NCBI RefSeq assembly: GCF_003258945.1
Contig: NZ_QLIX01000024.1
Span: forward strand, 1-64,000
Direction: 5' to 3'
Source of the DNA: Roseicella frigidaeris
GTDB taxonomy: Bacteria > Pseudomonadota > Alphaproteobacteria > Acetobacterales > Acetobacteraceae
Length of the DNA: 64,000 nt
Below are positions 24,888 through 33,607 of this stretch, in pieces (position 1 is the first letter of the stretch; every line of letters begins with the position of its first letter). A program made the translations under genes and the position numbers. The notes under the pieces are model-generated. The model was given only the letters and a program-made list of their open reading frames with translations, was not told where the DNA came from and made no database searches.

Positions 24888-25853
24888 TCAGCCCGGCTCG
24901 ATCCCCGCCTCGCGCGCCCGGGCGCCGAGCTCCTGGATCTGCTTGCGCAGGAAGGCCCGGAACCACTCCGGCTCGGTCGGCGTCGGCACATAGCCGAGCC
25001 GGGCGACGCGCTCGGTGAATTCCGGCTGCCGCAGCGCCGCGTTCATCGCCGCATTGGCGCGGGCGATGATGGCCGGCGACGTCCCGGTCGGCACCGCCAT
25101 GCCGAACCAGAAGCGGAAGCCGTAGCCCGGCAGCACCGAGCCGACCGGCGGGATCTCGGGCAGCAGGGCGAAGGGCTCGGGCTGGGTGATGCCGAGGGCG
25201 CGCACCTTGCCCTCCTTCATCTGCGGCACGCCGGCCGGGATGTCGGTGAAGGTGCAGTCGATGCGCCCGGCGATGACGTCGGTCAGCGCCTCCGGCCCGC
25301 CGCGATAGGGGATGCCGGTCATCTCGACGCCGGCCATGCGCGCCATGGTGGCGGTGGCGATATGGGCGCTCTGGTTGCCGTAGCTGAAGGTGAGCGCGCC
25401 GGGCTTCTGCTTCGCCAGGGCGAGCAGCCCCTTGAGGTCGCGCGCCGGATGGCCGGTCGGCACGACGAGGATATAGGCGGTCTCGGCGACATAGCCGATC
25501 GGCGCGAAATCCTTCACCGGGTCGTAGGGGAGCTTCGGCACCACATAGGGGGCGAGGGCGCCGTTGGTGACCGAGAGCACGCACCAGGTCAGCCCGTCCG
25601 TGCCGGCGCGGGCGGCGCTGTCGGTGCCGACCACGCCGTTGCCGCCGGGCCGGTTGTCGATGATCACCGGCTGGCCGAGCTCGCGCCCGAGCGGCTCCGC
25701 GAGATGGCGCAGCAGCGTGTCGGTGACGCTGCCGGCGGGAAAGGCGACGACGATGCGCACCGGCCGGTCGGGCCAGCCCTCCTGCGCCCGGGCCGGCAGG
25801 GCGAGCAGGGCCGGCGCCGCGAGCAGGGCGCGGCGCGCGAGGCGCGGCCGCAT
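24888..25853 (-). CDS. Bug/TctC family periplasmic solute-binding protein (3)
   Basis: The 321-residue tripartite-tricarboxylate-type receptor has a signal peptide (MRPRLARRALLAAPALLALP, cut near ARAQ). Family segments are RIVVAFPAGSVTDTLLRHLA, IIDNRPGGNGVVGTDSAARA, YDPVKDFAPIGYV, SYGNQSAHIATATMARM and GIPYRGGPEALTDV. Its ATG overlaps the stop of the upstream reductase gene by one base (TGATG), so the pair is translated together. The ligand is unknown; the operon with an HIBADH-like reductase suggests a hydroxy- or oxo-acid (inference). Confidence 0.9.
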   Translation of the reverse strand: MRPRLARRALLAAPALLALPARAQEGWPDRPVRIVVAFPAGSVTDTLLRHLAEPLGRELGQPVIIDNRPGGNGVVGTDSAARAGTDGLTWCVLSVTNGALAPYVVPKLPYDPVKDFAPIGYVAETAYILVVPTGHPARDLKGLLALAKQKPGALTFSYGNQSAHIATATMARMAGVEMTGIPYRGGPEALTDVIAGRIDCTFTDIPAGVPQMKEGKVRALGITQPEPFALLPEIPPVGSVLPGYGFRFWFGMAVPTGTSPAIIARANAAMNAALRQPEFTERVARLGYVPTPTEPEWFRAFLRKQIQELGARAREAGIEPG

Positions 25854-26749
25854 CACGTCGCCCTCCCGAGGAAGCGGTGGATCTCGGTGTTGTCGGCCTT
25901 CGGCCCGAGCGCCGCCACCGCCTCGCCCCACAGCGCGCGGCAGAGCTGCAGCGCCTGCGCCTCCACCCCGGTCTCGGCCGAGATCGCGCCCGCCGTCTCC
26001 AGGTCCTTGCGCATCAGCCCGAGCTGGAAGCCGCCCTGGTAGCGGCCGGGCAGGATCTCCTGCTTCACCTTGGTCTCGGTGGCGACGTTGCGGCCGGAGG
26101 AGGCGTTCAGCACATCGGCGAAGATGCCGAGATCGAGCCGCATCGCCTCGGCCATGCGCAGCGCCTCGGCGCTCGCCAGCAGCCCGGCGGCATAGACGTA
26201 GTTGTTCAGCGCCTTCATCGCATGCGCGCTGCCGGTGGCGCCGGTGCGGATCAGCGCCTCGCCCATGTCGCGCAGCACCGGCTCCGCCCGCGCCCAGGCC
26301 GCGTCGTCGCCGCCGGCCATGATGGCGAGAGTGCCGGCGGTGGCCTTCACCACGCTGCCCGAGACCGGCGCGTCGATCAGCGCCGCGCCGCGCGCCGCGG
26401 CCAGCGCCGCCAGGCGCTGCGTCTCCGCCGGCAGGGAGGAGCCCATGTCGATGACGAGCTGGCCCGGCCGCAGCGCCGCCAGCAGCCCGCCCTCCCCCTC
26501 CATCACCTGCGCGACGATGCGGCTGTCGGGCAGCATCAGCACGATCACCTCGGCCTCGTCGGCGACCCCGGCGGGCGTCGCGGCGAAGCGCACCGCCCCG
26601 GGCTCCGCGCCCTCGGCCAGGGCGGCGCGCGCCGCCTCGCTGCTGTCGCAGGCGATGAGGTGCCGGCCGCGCCGCAGCAGGCTCCGCGCCATCGGCAGCC
26701 CCATCATGCCAAGGCCAATGAATCCAACCGGTGCGCCGGCTGCGGCCAT
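25853..26749 (-). CDS. NAD(P)-dependent beta-hydroxyacid dehydrogenase (HIBADH/GarR family)
   Basis: The 298-residue oxidoreductase is of the 3-hydroxyisobutyrate dehydrogenase / tartronate-semialdehyde reductase family. The N-terminal Rossmann motif GFIGLGMMGLPMARSLLRRG is at about residues 9-28, the substrate-binding DAPVSGSVVKATAGTLAIMA at about 125-144, and the catalytic Lys lies in AMKALNNYVYA (about residue 175). GGAGGGAACGAG precedes the start. It is coupled to the Bug receptor gene. Which hydroxyacid is used cannot be told; GarR, GlxR and HIBADH are the nearest described relatives. Confidence 0.9.
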   Translation of the reverse strand: MAAAGAPVGFIGLGMMGLPMARSLLRRGRHLIACDSSEAARAALAEGAEPGAVRFAATPAGVADEAEVIVLMLPDSRIVAQVMEGEGGLLAALRPGQLVIDMGSSLPAETQRLAALAAARGAALIDAPVSGSVVKATAGTLAIMAGGDDAAWARAEPVLRDMGEALIRTGATGSAHAMKALNNYVYAAGLLASAEALRMAEAMRLDLGIFADVLNASSGRNVATETKVKQEILPGRYQGGFQLGLMRKDLETAGAISAETGVEAQALQLCRALWGEAVAALGPKADNTEIHRFLGRAT

Positions 26750-26855
26750 CTCGTTCCCTCCAGAGGATCGCGTCCTGTCGCCGCGATGCTCCCCTGCCGG
26801 CCGCTCGCTGGCAAGGCGCGCCCTGTCCGGGAAGCTCCCTCCCGCGCGGCGCCGC

Positions 26856-27117
26856 TCAGCCGGCCCGCTGCAGGTCGCGCAGGGCCCGGTGGCTGATGCG
26901 GCGGATGCGGTGCAGGGCGAGCAGCGAGGCGAGCGCCGGATCGGTCAGGCAGGCGGCGTCATGGCTGCGGAGCGCCGCATGACGGGAATCGTAGTGGCTG
27001 GAGCCGAGATCGTCGCAGGTGACGATCAGCAGCCGGTCGCCGGGGGCGTAGCCGAGCCGCCCCGCCAGGCTCAGCCGCCCCGTCCACGCCTCGCCGGCCC
27101 TGGTGTCAGCCGGAGGC
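26856..27117 (-). pseudogene. Remnant of a ChbG/HpnK-like carbohydrate deacetylase gene, internally deleted
   Basis: Translation of the minus strand upstream of the stop at 26856-26858 gives a frame of about 85 codons. Its start reads RLGYAPGDRLLIVTCDDLGS, very like the N-terminal metal-site strand of YdjC/ChbG-type deacetylases (LIVxxDDxG), and its end reads TDPALASLLALHRIRRISHR followed by ALRDLQRAG, like the C-terminus of the same family. The roughly 200 residues between are missing, and there is no start codon between the upstream stop and the conserved part. I infer an in-frame or near in-frame internal deletion. It lies in a run of minus-strand genes between the reductase and the hydratase. 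Confidence 0.5.
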
Positions 27118-27121
27118 GCTA

Positions 27122-27916
27122 TCAGCCGGCCCAGCCCGGCTGGCGCCTGGCCTTGAAGGCGGCGATGCCCTCCGCCGCCTCCTCGCTCGAGGAGGTGCGG
27201 GCGAAGGCGGCGGCGCCGGCCTCGGCATAGCCCTCGGGCGAGACCGGGCCGAGGGCGGCGAGCAGCCCCTTGGTCTCGGCGAGCGCCCCGGGCGCGCCCT
27301 GCAGCACCGCGGCGATGGTCGCCGCGAGCTGCGCCTCGAGCGCCGCGGCATCCTCCAGCACCTGGTGCACCAGCCCGATCCGCGCCGCCTCCGCCGCCGC
27401 GATCACCGTGCCCTCCAGCACCAGCCGGGTCGCGGCGGTGCGGCCGGTGCGGCGGGCCAGCCAGGGCAGGATCTGCGCCGGCACCAGGCCGCGCCGCACC
27501 TCGGGCGCGGCGAAGCGGGCCGAGGCGGTGGCGAAGGCGATGTCGGCGGCGCAGCAGAAGCCGAGGCCCCCGGCATGGCAGGCCCCCTCCACCGCCGCGA
27601 CCACCACCTGCGGCAGGGCCGAGATGGCGGCGAAGCGGGCGCCGGTGCGGCGGTTGCGCGCCTCCGCCCGGGCCAGCCGCTCGGCCGGCGGCAGGTCGGA
27701 GGCGACCTCGGTGAGGTCGAGGCCGGCGCAGAAATGCCCGCCGGCGCCGGCGATCACCAGCACCCGCGCCGCGCGGTCCGCGGCCAGCTCGGCCAGCAGT
27801 TGGTCCCAGGCCTCGCCCATGGCGGCGCTGAGGGCGTTGCGGCGCGCCGGCCGGTTCATGGTGGCGCGCACCACCGGCCCCTCGCGGGTCACCAGCAACG
27901 GGGTGTCATCGGCCAT
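27122..27916 (-). CDS. Enoyl-CoA hydratase/isomerase family protein
   Basis: The 264-residue crotonase-fold protein has oxyanion-hole segments HFCAGLDLTEVASDLPP (about residues 61-77) and EGACHAGGLGFCCAADIAFA (about 109-128), with FAAPEVRRGLVPAQILPWL at the position that often carries a catalytic acid. It overlaps the end of the alpha/beta hydrolase gene by 11 nt. The neighbours (hydrolase, pobA) suggest degradation of an aromatic or ester compound, but CoA ligase and thiolase genes are absent from the window. The function within the crotonase superfamily is not assignable. Confidence 0.87.
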   Translation of the reverse strand: MADDTPLLVTREGPVVRATMNRPARRNALSAAMGEAWDQLLAELAADRAARVLVIAGAGGHFCAGLDLTEVASDLPPAERLARAEARNRRTGARFAAISALPQVVVAAVEGACHAGGLGFCCAADIAFATASARFAAPEVRRGLVPAQILPWLARRTGRTAATRLVLEGTVIAAAEAARIGLVHQVLEDAAALEAQLAATIAAVLQGAPGALAETKGLLAALGPVSPEGYAEAGAAAFARTSSSEEAAEGIAAFKARRQPGWAG

Positions 27917-29921
27917 GCGGGTCTGCCTCCACGGGGCGCAGCGGCGCCGGTCCTTCGCGCTCGGCGGCCAGCGCATAGGCGGCGCCATCCTCGGGCAACA
28001 GCAGCCGCTCGGCCACCAGCAGCTCGGCCGCGACGCGCACCGCCGCGGCATAGGCGGCGCGGCCGGGATAGCGCTCGGCGAGGCTCGGCCGCGGATCGCC
28101 GGCGGCGCGGCGGGCGGCGGCATCGGCGGCGAAGGGGAAGAGGCTGCCCTCGCGGTCGCAGGGCTCGCCCTGCAGCCCGGCCGCGGCGTAGAGGTTCCAG
28201 CCGGCATAGGTCGCGCGCGGCACCGCGATGTCGGGCAGGCGGATGCCGGCCAGCTCGTTGCCGTCGGCATCGATGGCAGGCACCAGGGGATGCCAGGCCT
28301 CCTCGGCGTCGCGGCGGCCGGCGACCCAGTCGGCCACCGCGGCGGCGGGGGTGACGGAGGGCGGCGGCAGGGCGCCGGGCAGGCGCGGGAAGCGCTGCTG
28401 CACCCGCTCCGCCGGCACCAGCGTGGCATCGGCGATGCGCGGCACGCGCGAGGGCGGCGGCGGCCGGCCGGTCTCCACCCAGTCCTCGAGCGCGGCGAGG
28501 AGGGCGCGCAGCACCGGGCTCGCGGAATGCGGGTTGTTGGCGTGGCGGCAATTGCCCCGCGCGCCGGTGGCGCCGAAGCGGCCGCCATGCCGCGTGCCGG
28601 CGACGAGGTAGTGGCGCGTGTTCGGCAGCTCCGGCAGGTCGCGCAGGCCGGCCGGGTCGGTATGGGTGAGCGAGGCGCCCTTCTGCCAGTATTCGGTGGA
28701 GGTGTTCACCTCCATCAGCAGCGGGTCGCTGCCGTCGCCCCGCATCAGCGCGGCGCGCCGGCCGGTCACCGGGTCGGTGGTCGCCGCCGCCGCCATCGGG
28801 AACCAGATCTCGGGATAGGCGAAATCCTCGTGCCAGGTCGCGGTGCGGTCGGGCTGGCCGAAGCGGTGATTGGCGAAGACCCGGCCGGCGCCGGCGATAT
28901 GCGCCAGCACGCCATCGAAGACCCGGCCGCCGCGCCCGTCGGCATTCATGCCGAGATCGATGAAATGCCGCAGCCAGCGGCCGGATTGCGATAGGCCGAC
29001 GGCATAGCTGGCGCGGATGGCGATGCCGGCGAGCGGCCCGGGCCGCCCATGCCCCTCCCCAGCCCCGCCCCCAGGCCCATCCCCCTGCCCGCCCTGGCGG
29101 AGGAAGCCGATCAGGTCGCGCGTCGCGGCGAAGCCGATGCCGAGCGGCCGGGCGCCGGTCGCGGGATAGCGGAATTCGTAGATGCTGCCGGGGGTGAAGC
29201 GGCGCCCCTCCGGCTCCAGCCGGATGGCCCGGTCGCCTGCATAGGCGAAGGCGACCGGCTCGGGCGCGTCCTGGCGGGTGCGGCGGACCGTCAGGCTGGC
29301 CTTGCCCGGATCGGGGTCGGCGACGGGATAGGACAGCGGCGCCGTCGGCCGGTCCGCCGGGTTGATCCGGGTGCCGAAGACGAACTCGTCCCGCACCGGC
29401 CCGGTGACGCCGGGCAGCACCGGCAGGGCGATGCGAAGCCCATCGTTGGCGGCCGGCGCCTCGGGGTCCCAGCCGTTCCAGACCACCGTCGTGCCGCGGC
29501 GCAGCGGCAGGGCGAGGCCGGCCGAGCCGGCGCTCCGCGCCGCGTTCAGCGCCGGCTGCGCCTCGGGGGAGTCGAACAGGTCGCGGAACAGCATCTTCCG
29601 GCCGCGGTTGGTGATCTCGGTGAGCAGCCGGCCATCGGCGCGCGCCGGGTCGGCCGGGCGCAGGATCACCACCTCGGTCGCATACTCCACCCAGCCGCGT
29701 TGGTTGCGCGGCGCCAGCGCCAGGTCGGCGATCGGCGCGTTGCGCGGATCGGCGGGGTCGAGCTCGCCCCGCGCCGTGGCGGCGATGCGGAGATAGGGGC
29801 CGGCGCCGAAATCCTGGCCATCGGCGAAGCGCTCCTCGGCCGTGACCTCGAAGGCGGTGAGGCGGGCGGCGGCCGGGGCGGCGGCCAGCAGCACCGCGGC
29901 GGCCGTGACGGCGCGTTTCAT
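27906..29921 (-). CDS. Large secreted alpha/beta hydrolase-domain protein (Abhydrolase_10 type)
   Basis: The 671-residue protein has a signal peptide (MKRAVTAAAVLLAAAPAAAR). The long region resembles the alpha/beta-hydrolase-domain family seen in proteobacterial catabolic gene clusters, of largely unknown substrate. Its likely nucleophile is the Ser of YAVGLSQSGRWLRHF (GxSxSG, residue about 330), with later conserved VNTSTEYWQKGASL and PNTRHYLVAGTRHGG carrying a candidate His. GGGAGGG precedes the start at 29921; the open frame upstream overlaps pobA and is not used. It is probably a periplasmic esterase that prepares a substrate for the downstream hydratase (inference). Confidence 0.8.
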   Translation of the reverse strand: MKRAVTAAAVLLAAAPAAARLTAFEVTAEERFADGQDFGAGPYLRIAATARGELDPADPRNAPIADLALAPRNQRGWVEYATEVVILRPADPARADGRLLTEITNRGRKMLFRDLFDSPEAQPALNAARSAGSAGLALPLRRGTTVVWNGWDPEAPAANDGLRIALPVLPGVTGPVRDEFVFGTRINPADRPTAPLSYPVADPDPGKASLTVRRTRQDAPEPVAFAYAGDRAIRLEPEGRRFTPGSIYEFRYPATGARPLGIGFAATRDLIGFLRQGGQGDGPGGGAGEGHGRPGPLAGIAIRASYAVGLSQSGRWLRHFIDLGMNADGRGGRVFDGVLAHIAGAGRVFANHRFGQPDRTATWHEDFAYPEIWFPMAAAATTDPVTGRRAALMRGDGSDPLLMEVNTSTEYWQKGASLTHTDPAGLRDLPELPNTRHYLVAGTRHGGRFGATGARGNCRHANNPHSASPVLRALLAALEDWVETGRPPPPSRVPRIADATLVPAERVQQRFPRLPGALPPPSVTPAAAVADWVAGRRDAEEAWHPLVPAIDADGNELAGIRLPDIAVPRATYAGWNLYAAAGLQGEPCDREGSLFPFAADAAARRAAGDPRPSLAERYPGRAAYAAAVRVAAELLVAERLLLPEDGAAYALAAEREGPAPLRPVEADPHGR

Positions 29922-29998
29922 GATGGACCCTCCCGCGGCCAGGATAGCCGGATGCGCATCCTCGTTCCAAAGCCCCAATGCGTGCCGGCGCCCGCGGC

Positions 29999-31180
29999 TC
30001 AGCCGGCCTCGAGCGGCAGGCCGACATAGTTCTCCGCCAGCGTCAGGGCCCCGGCGGCGGAGCGGCAGACATAGTCGAGCTCGGCGAGCTGCACCCTGTG
30101 CTCGAAGGGATCGCCGCCGTCGAAGCGGTGCAGCAGGCTGGTCATCCACCAGGAGAAGCGCTGCGCCTTCCAGATCCGGCGCAGCGCGGTCGATGAATAG
30201 GCATCGAGCAGCGCCAGGCCCTGGCCGCGATGCCAGGCCTCGATGGCGCGGGCGAGGACGACGACATCGGCGATGGCGAGGTTCATGCCCTTGGCGCCGC
30301 TTGGCGGCACGATATGCGCGGCATCGCCGGCGAGGAAGAGGCGGCCGTGGCGCATCGGCTCGACGACGAAGCTGCGCATCGGCGTCACGCCGCGCTGCAG
30401 GATCGGCCCCTCCTTGACCGGCGAGGCGCCGTCGCGCCCGGCCATGCGGGCATGCAGCTCGGCCCAGATCCGGTCATCCGGCCAGGCGGCGAGGTCCTCC
30501 TCCGGCCGGCATTGCAGGTAGTGCCGCGCCAGGGAGTTGCTGCGCATCGTCGCCAGGGCGAAGCCGCGCTCGTGCCTCGCATAGATCAGCTCGTGCGAGG
30601 CGGGCGGGGCGGCGGCGAGGATGCCGAGCCAGGCGAAGGGATAGACCCGCTCGAAGACCTGCAGCCGCCCGGCGGGGATGGCGTCGCGGCAGATGCCGTG
30701 GAAGCCGTCGCAGCCGGCGAGGATGTCGCAATCGAGCACCTGCTCCCGGCCGTCCTGGCGGAAGGCGAGGCGCGGGCGATCCGTGTCGAGGCCCCGCACC
30801 GCCAGGCCCTCGGCCTCGAAGAGCAGCGGCGCGCCGGCGGCGAGGCGGGCGGCGATCAGGTCCTTCACCACCTCCTGCTGGCCGTAGATCGTCACCCGCT
30901 TGCCGGTCAGCCCGGCGAGGTCGATGCGGTGCCCCTCGCCGTCGAAGCGGAGCTCGATCCCAGCATGCGGCAGCCCCTCGCGGCGCAGCCGCTCGCCGAC
31001 CCCGGTCGCGGTCAGCACGTCGACCGTGCCCTGCTCCAGCAGCCCGGCGCGGATGCGCTCCTCGACATAGGCCCGCGACCGGGCCTCGATGAGGACGGTC
31101 TCGATGCCCGCCCGGTGCAGGAGATGCCCGAGCAGCAGCCCGGCCGGCCCGGCGCCCACGATCCCCACCTGCGTCCGCAT
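29999..31180 (-). CDS. pobA: 4-hydroxybenzoate 3-monooxygenase
   Basis: This is a 393-residue FAD- and NADPH-dependent hydroxylase that converts 4-hydroxybenzoate to protocatechuate; the length equals the well-known pseudomonad enzymes. FAD motifs are GIVGAGPAGLLLGHLLHRAG at the N-terminus, CDGFHGICRDAIP (DG motif, about residues 158-170) and LFLAGDAAHIVPPSGAKG (GD motif, about 281-298). RSRAYVEERIRAGLLEQGTV is also typical of PobA. The start at 31180 follows GAGAGGGAGG. No PobR or pca genes are in the window. It is transcribed ahead of the large hydrolase and hydratase, divergently from a GST gene with 103 bp between. Confidence 0.92.
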   Translation of the reverse strand: MRTQVGIVGAGPAGLLLGHLLHRAGIETVLIEARSRAYVEERIRAGLLEQGTVDVLTATGVGERLRREGLPHAGIELRFDGEGHRIDLAGLTGKRVTIYGQQEVVKDLIAARLAAGAPLLFEAEGLAVRGLDTDRPRLAFRQDGREQVLDCDILAGCDGFHGICRDAIPAGRLQVFERVYPFAWLGILAAAPPASHELIYARHERGFALATMRSNSLARHYLQCRPEEDLAAWPDDRIWAELHARMAGRDGASPVKEGPILQRGVTPMRSFVVEPMRHGRLFLAGDAAHIVPPSGAKGMNLAIADVVVLARAIEAWHRGQGLALLDAYSSTALRRIWKAQRFSWWMTSLLHRFDGGDPFEHRVQLAELDYVCRSAAGALTLAENYVGLPLEAG

Positions 31181-31283
31181 GACGGCCTCCCTCTCCTGCC
31201 GAGACTCTGCCGGCCGGGCCAGGGCTGGCAAGGGTTTGCGCCGGCGCCGCGCGGGCGCGACACTGCCGGCGGGAGGAACCGCC

Positions 31284-31979
31284 ATGGCCCGCCAGCTCTA
31301 CGACCTCGCCAGCGCCGACCCGGCGCTGCGCTTCAGCCCCTATTGCTGGCGCATCCGCCTCGCCCTCGCCCATAAGGGGCTGCCGGTCGAGACCATCCCC
31401 TGGCGCTTCACCGAGACCGAGCGGCTCGCCTTCTCCGGCCAGGGGCTGGTGCCGGTGCTGGTCGATGGCGAGCGGGTGGTGCACGAGTCCTGGGCCATCG
31501 CCGAATACCTGGACGCGGCCTATCCGGACCGGCCGAGCCTGTTCGGCGGCCCGGCGGCGCAGGCGGTGACGCGCTTCGTCAACGGCTGGGCCGATGCCAC
31601 CCTGCACCCGGCGCTGGCGCCGATGATCCTGCGCGACCTCCTCGACGTCATCCTGCCCGAGCACCGCGCCTATTTCCGCGAGAGCCGGGAGCGGCGCTTC
31701 GGCCGCACGCTGGAGGCGATGGCGGCCGAGCGCGACCAGGCCGTGACCGGCTTCCGCAGGCTGCTGCAGCCGCTGCGCCTGGTGCTGCGGGCCCAGCCCT
31801 TCCTGGCCGGCGCGGCCCCCGCCTATGCCGACTACATCCTGCTCGGCACCTTCCAATGGGCGCGCTGCGTCAGCGGCTTCCGCCTGCTGGAGGGCGACGA
31901 CCCGGTGCATGCCTGGCGGGCGCGGATGCTCGATGCGCATGACGGGCTTGCAGGGCGCGCCCCCGGCCACGAGGTGTAG
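31284..31979 (+). CDS. Glutathione S-transferase family protein (beta-etherase-like)
   Basis: The 231-residue protein has an N-terminal thioredoxin-fold GST domain, with F-S18-P-Y-C21-W-R at the glutathione site and PVLVDGERVVHESWAIAEYL, and a C-terminal helical domain. The SPYCWRIRLALAHKGL stretch resembles LigE/LigF-type beta-aryl etherases and related GSTs more than classical classes. It has a strong GGGAGGA site. Divergent from pobA, it may take part in aromatic-compound breakdown (inference). It is followed 28 bp later by a DsbA-like gene. Confidence 0.85.
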   Translation: MARQLYDLASADPALRFSPYCWRIRLALAHKGLPVETIPWRFTETERLAFSGQGLVPVLVDGERVVHESWAIAEYLDAAYPDRPSLFGGPAAQAVTRFVNGWADATLHPALAPMILRDLLDVILPEHRAYFRESRERRFGRTLEAMAAERDQAVTGFRRLLQPLRLVLRAQPFLAGAAPAYADYILLGTFQWARCVSGFRLLEGDDPVHAWRARMLDAHDGLAGRAPGHEV

Positions 31980-32007
31980 GGCGGGCTGCCCGGAAAGGAT
32001 GCGCGGC

Positions 32008-32775
32008 ATGGCGGAACAGGAGGCGGAAGGCATGGTCTGCGGCCCGGAGGGCTGCGCCGATGGCCGGCCGACGCCGGCCGGGGCCGGCGGCGCGCGGCCG
32101 CTGCCGCGGGCGGCCTCCCGCATCGACGTGGTCTCGGACGCGATCTGCCCCTGGTGCTGGGTGGGCAAGCGGAACCTGCGCCGCGCGCTCGACCTGCTGG
32201 CGGCCGAGGGCGAGGCCTTCGAGGTGCATTGGCGCCCCTTCCAGCTCAATCCCGACATGCCGCCGGAGGGTGTGGAGCGCGAGGCGTACCGCGCCGCCAA
32301 ATTCGGCAGCCTGGAGCGCAGCCGCGAGCTGGACGCGCAGGTGGCCGCCGCCGGGCGCGCCGCCGGGCTGGAATTCCGCCACGCCCTGATCCGGCGGACC
32401 CCGAACACGGTGGCGGCGCATCGCCTCATCCGCCTCGCCGGCGAGACCGGCCCGGCCTTGCAGGACCGCGTCGTCGAGGCGCTGTTCCAGGCCTATTTCC
32501 ACGACGGCCAGGATATCGGCGACCGCGCGGTGCTGGCGGCCATCGCCGCCGGCGAGGGGCTCGAGGCCGGCGCCCACCTCATGGGCGAGGACGGCCGCGC
32601 CGAGGTGCTGGCGGAGGATCTGGGCTTCCGCCGCGCCGGGATCTCGGGCGTGCCGAGCTTCGCGCTGGAGGGGCATGTGCTGTTCAGCGGCGCCATGCCG
32701 GGCGAGCGGATCGCCGATGCGCTGCGCCGGGCGCTGGCCATCCTCCGCCAGCACGCCGCCCGCGCCGCGGAGTAG
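32008..32775 (+). CDS. DsbA-family oxidoreductase, FrnE-like
   Basis: The 255-residue thioredoxin-fold protein is of the FrnE/2-hydroxychromene-2-carboxylate isomerase group, with active site C47-P-W-C50 in SDAICPWCWVGKRNL. Other family marks are VHWRPFQLNPDMPPEG, RTPNTVAAHRLI, ALFQAYFHDGQDIGD and AGISGVPSFALEGHVLFSGA (cis-Pro loop). The N-terminal 35 residues carry two extra cysteines (C11, C16) and are variable. The ATG at 32008 was preferred because the one at 31999 lies only 2 nt from the GGAAAGG site. There is no signal peptide, so it is cytosolic. It converges on the SDR gene. Confidence 0.88.
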   Translation: MAEQEAEGMVCGPEGCADGRPTPAGAGGARPLPRAASRIDVVSDAICPWCWVGKRNLRRALDLLAAEGEAFEVHWRPFQLNPDMPPEGVEREAYRAAKFGSLERSRELDAQVAAAGRAAGLEFRHALIRRTPNTVAAHRLIRLAGETGPALQDRVVEALFQAYFHDGQDIGDRAVLAAIAAGEGLEAGAHLMGEDGRAEVLAEDLGFRRAGISGVPSFALEGHVLFSGAMPGERIADALRRALAILRQHAARAAE

Positions 32776-32814
32776 GACGCCCGGCGGTCGAGGGCGGCCG
32801 CCGGGCGACCGGCG

Positions 32815-33555
32815 TCAATACGTGGCCCGGCCGCCCGAGACGTCGAAGACGGCGCCGGTCGAGAAGCTGCAATCCGGGCTGGCCAGCCAGCAGATCAGGC
32901 CGGCGATCTCCTCCACCTCGGCGAAGCGCCCGGCCGGGATCTTGGAGAGCATGTAGGCGATCTGCGCCTCCGTCATCTGCTTGAAGATGTCGGTCGCCGC
33001 CGCCGCCGGGGTGACGCAGTTCACCCGCACCCCGGTCTGCGCCAGCTCCTTGCCGAGCGACTTGGTGAAGCCGATCACCCCGGCCTTGGCGGCGGAATAG
33101 GCGGCGGCGTTCGGGTTGCCCTCCTTGCCGGCGATGGAGGCGACATTGACGATGCGGCCGTAATTGCGCGCCCGCATCCCCGGCACCACGGCGCGGCAGG
33201 AGAGGAAGACGCCGGTGAGGTCGATCTCGATCACCTGCCGCCAGGCCTCGATCGGATAGGCCTCGACCGTCGCGTTCGGCCCGGTGATGCCGGCATTGGC
33301 GACCAGGATGTCGAGCGGGCCGAGGCGCGCCTCGGTGGCGGCGAGCGCCGCCTCGATGCTGGCATAGTCGGCAACGTCGACCCGCGCCGCGACGCCGCCG
33401 AGCCGGGCGGCCACCCGCTCGGCCTCGGCGAGGTCCACGTCCCAGATCGCCGGCCGGCCGCCGCTCGCCGCCACCCGCTCGGCGACGGCGAGGCCGATGC
33501 CGCGCGCGCCGCCGGTGATGGCCGCGACGCGGCCCTTGAGATCGAGTGCGTTCAT
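32815..33555 (-). CDS. Short-chain dehydrogenase/reductase (SDR)
   Basis: The 246-residue NAD(P)-dependent classical SDR shows TGGARGIGLAVAERVAASGG (cofactor motif, about residues 15-34), DVD at the end of beta-2 suggesting NAD preference, NAG in ILVANAGITG, the catalytic Ser in VNVASIAGKEG, and Tyr/Lys in AAYSAAKAGVIGFTKSL. The usual C-terminal DVSGGRATY is present. It lies downstream of acpS on the same strand, 52 bp away. FabG-like and sugar/alcohol dehydrogenases share these features, so the substrate is open. The acpS neighbour is weak support for a fatty-acid link. Confidence 0.9.
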   Translation of the reverse strand: MNALDLKGRVAAITGGARGIGLAVAERVAASGGRPAIWDVDLAEAERVAARLGGVAARVDVADYASIEAALAATEARLGPLDILVANAGITGPNATVEAYPIEAWRQVIEIDLTGVFLSCRAVVPGMRARNYGRIVNVASIAGKEGNPNAAAYSAAKAGVIGFTKSLGKELAQTGVRVNCVTPAAAATDIFKQMTEAQIAYMLSKIPAGRFAEVEEIAGLICWLASPDCSFSTGAVFDVSGGRATY

Positions 33556-33607
33556 CGCTTGTCCCTCACGCGTGACGGCCGATCCTATGGCCGGCGCGTG
33601 GCCGCGC

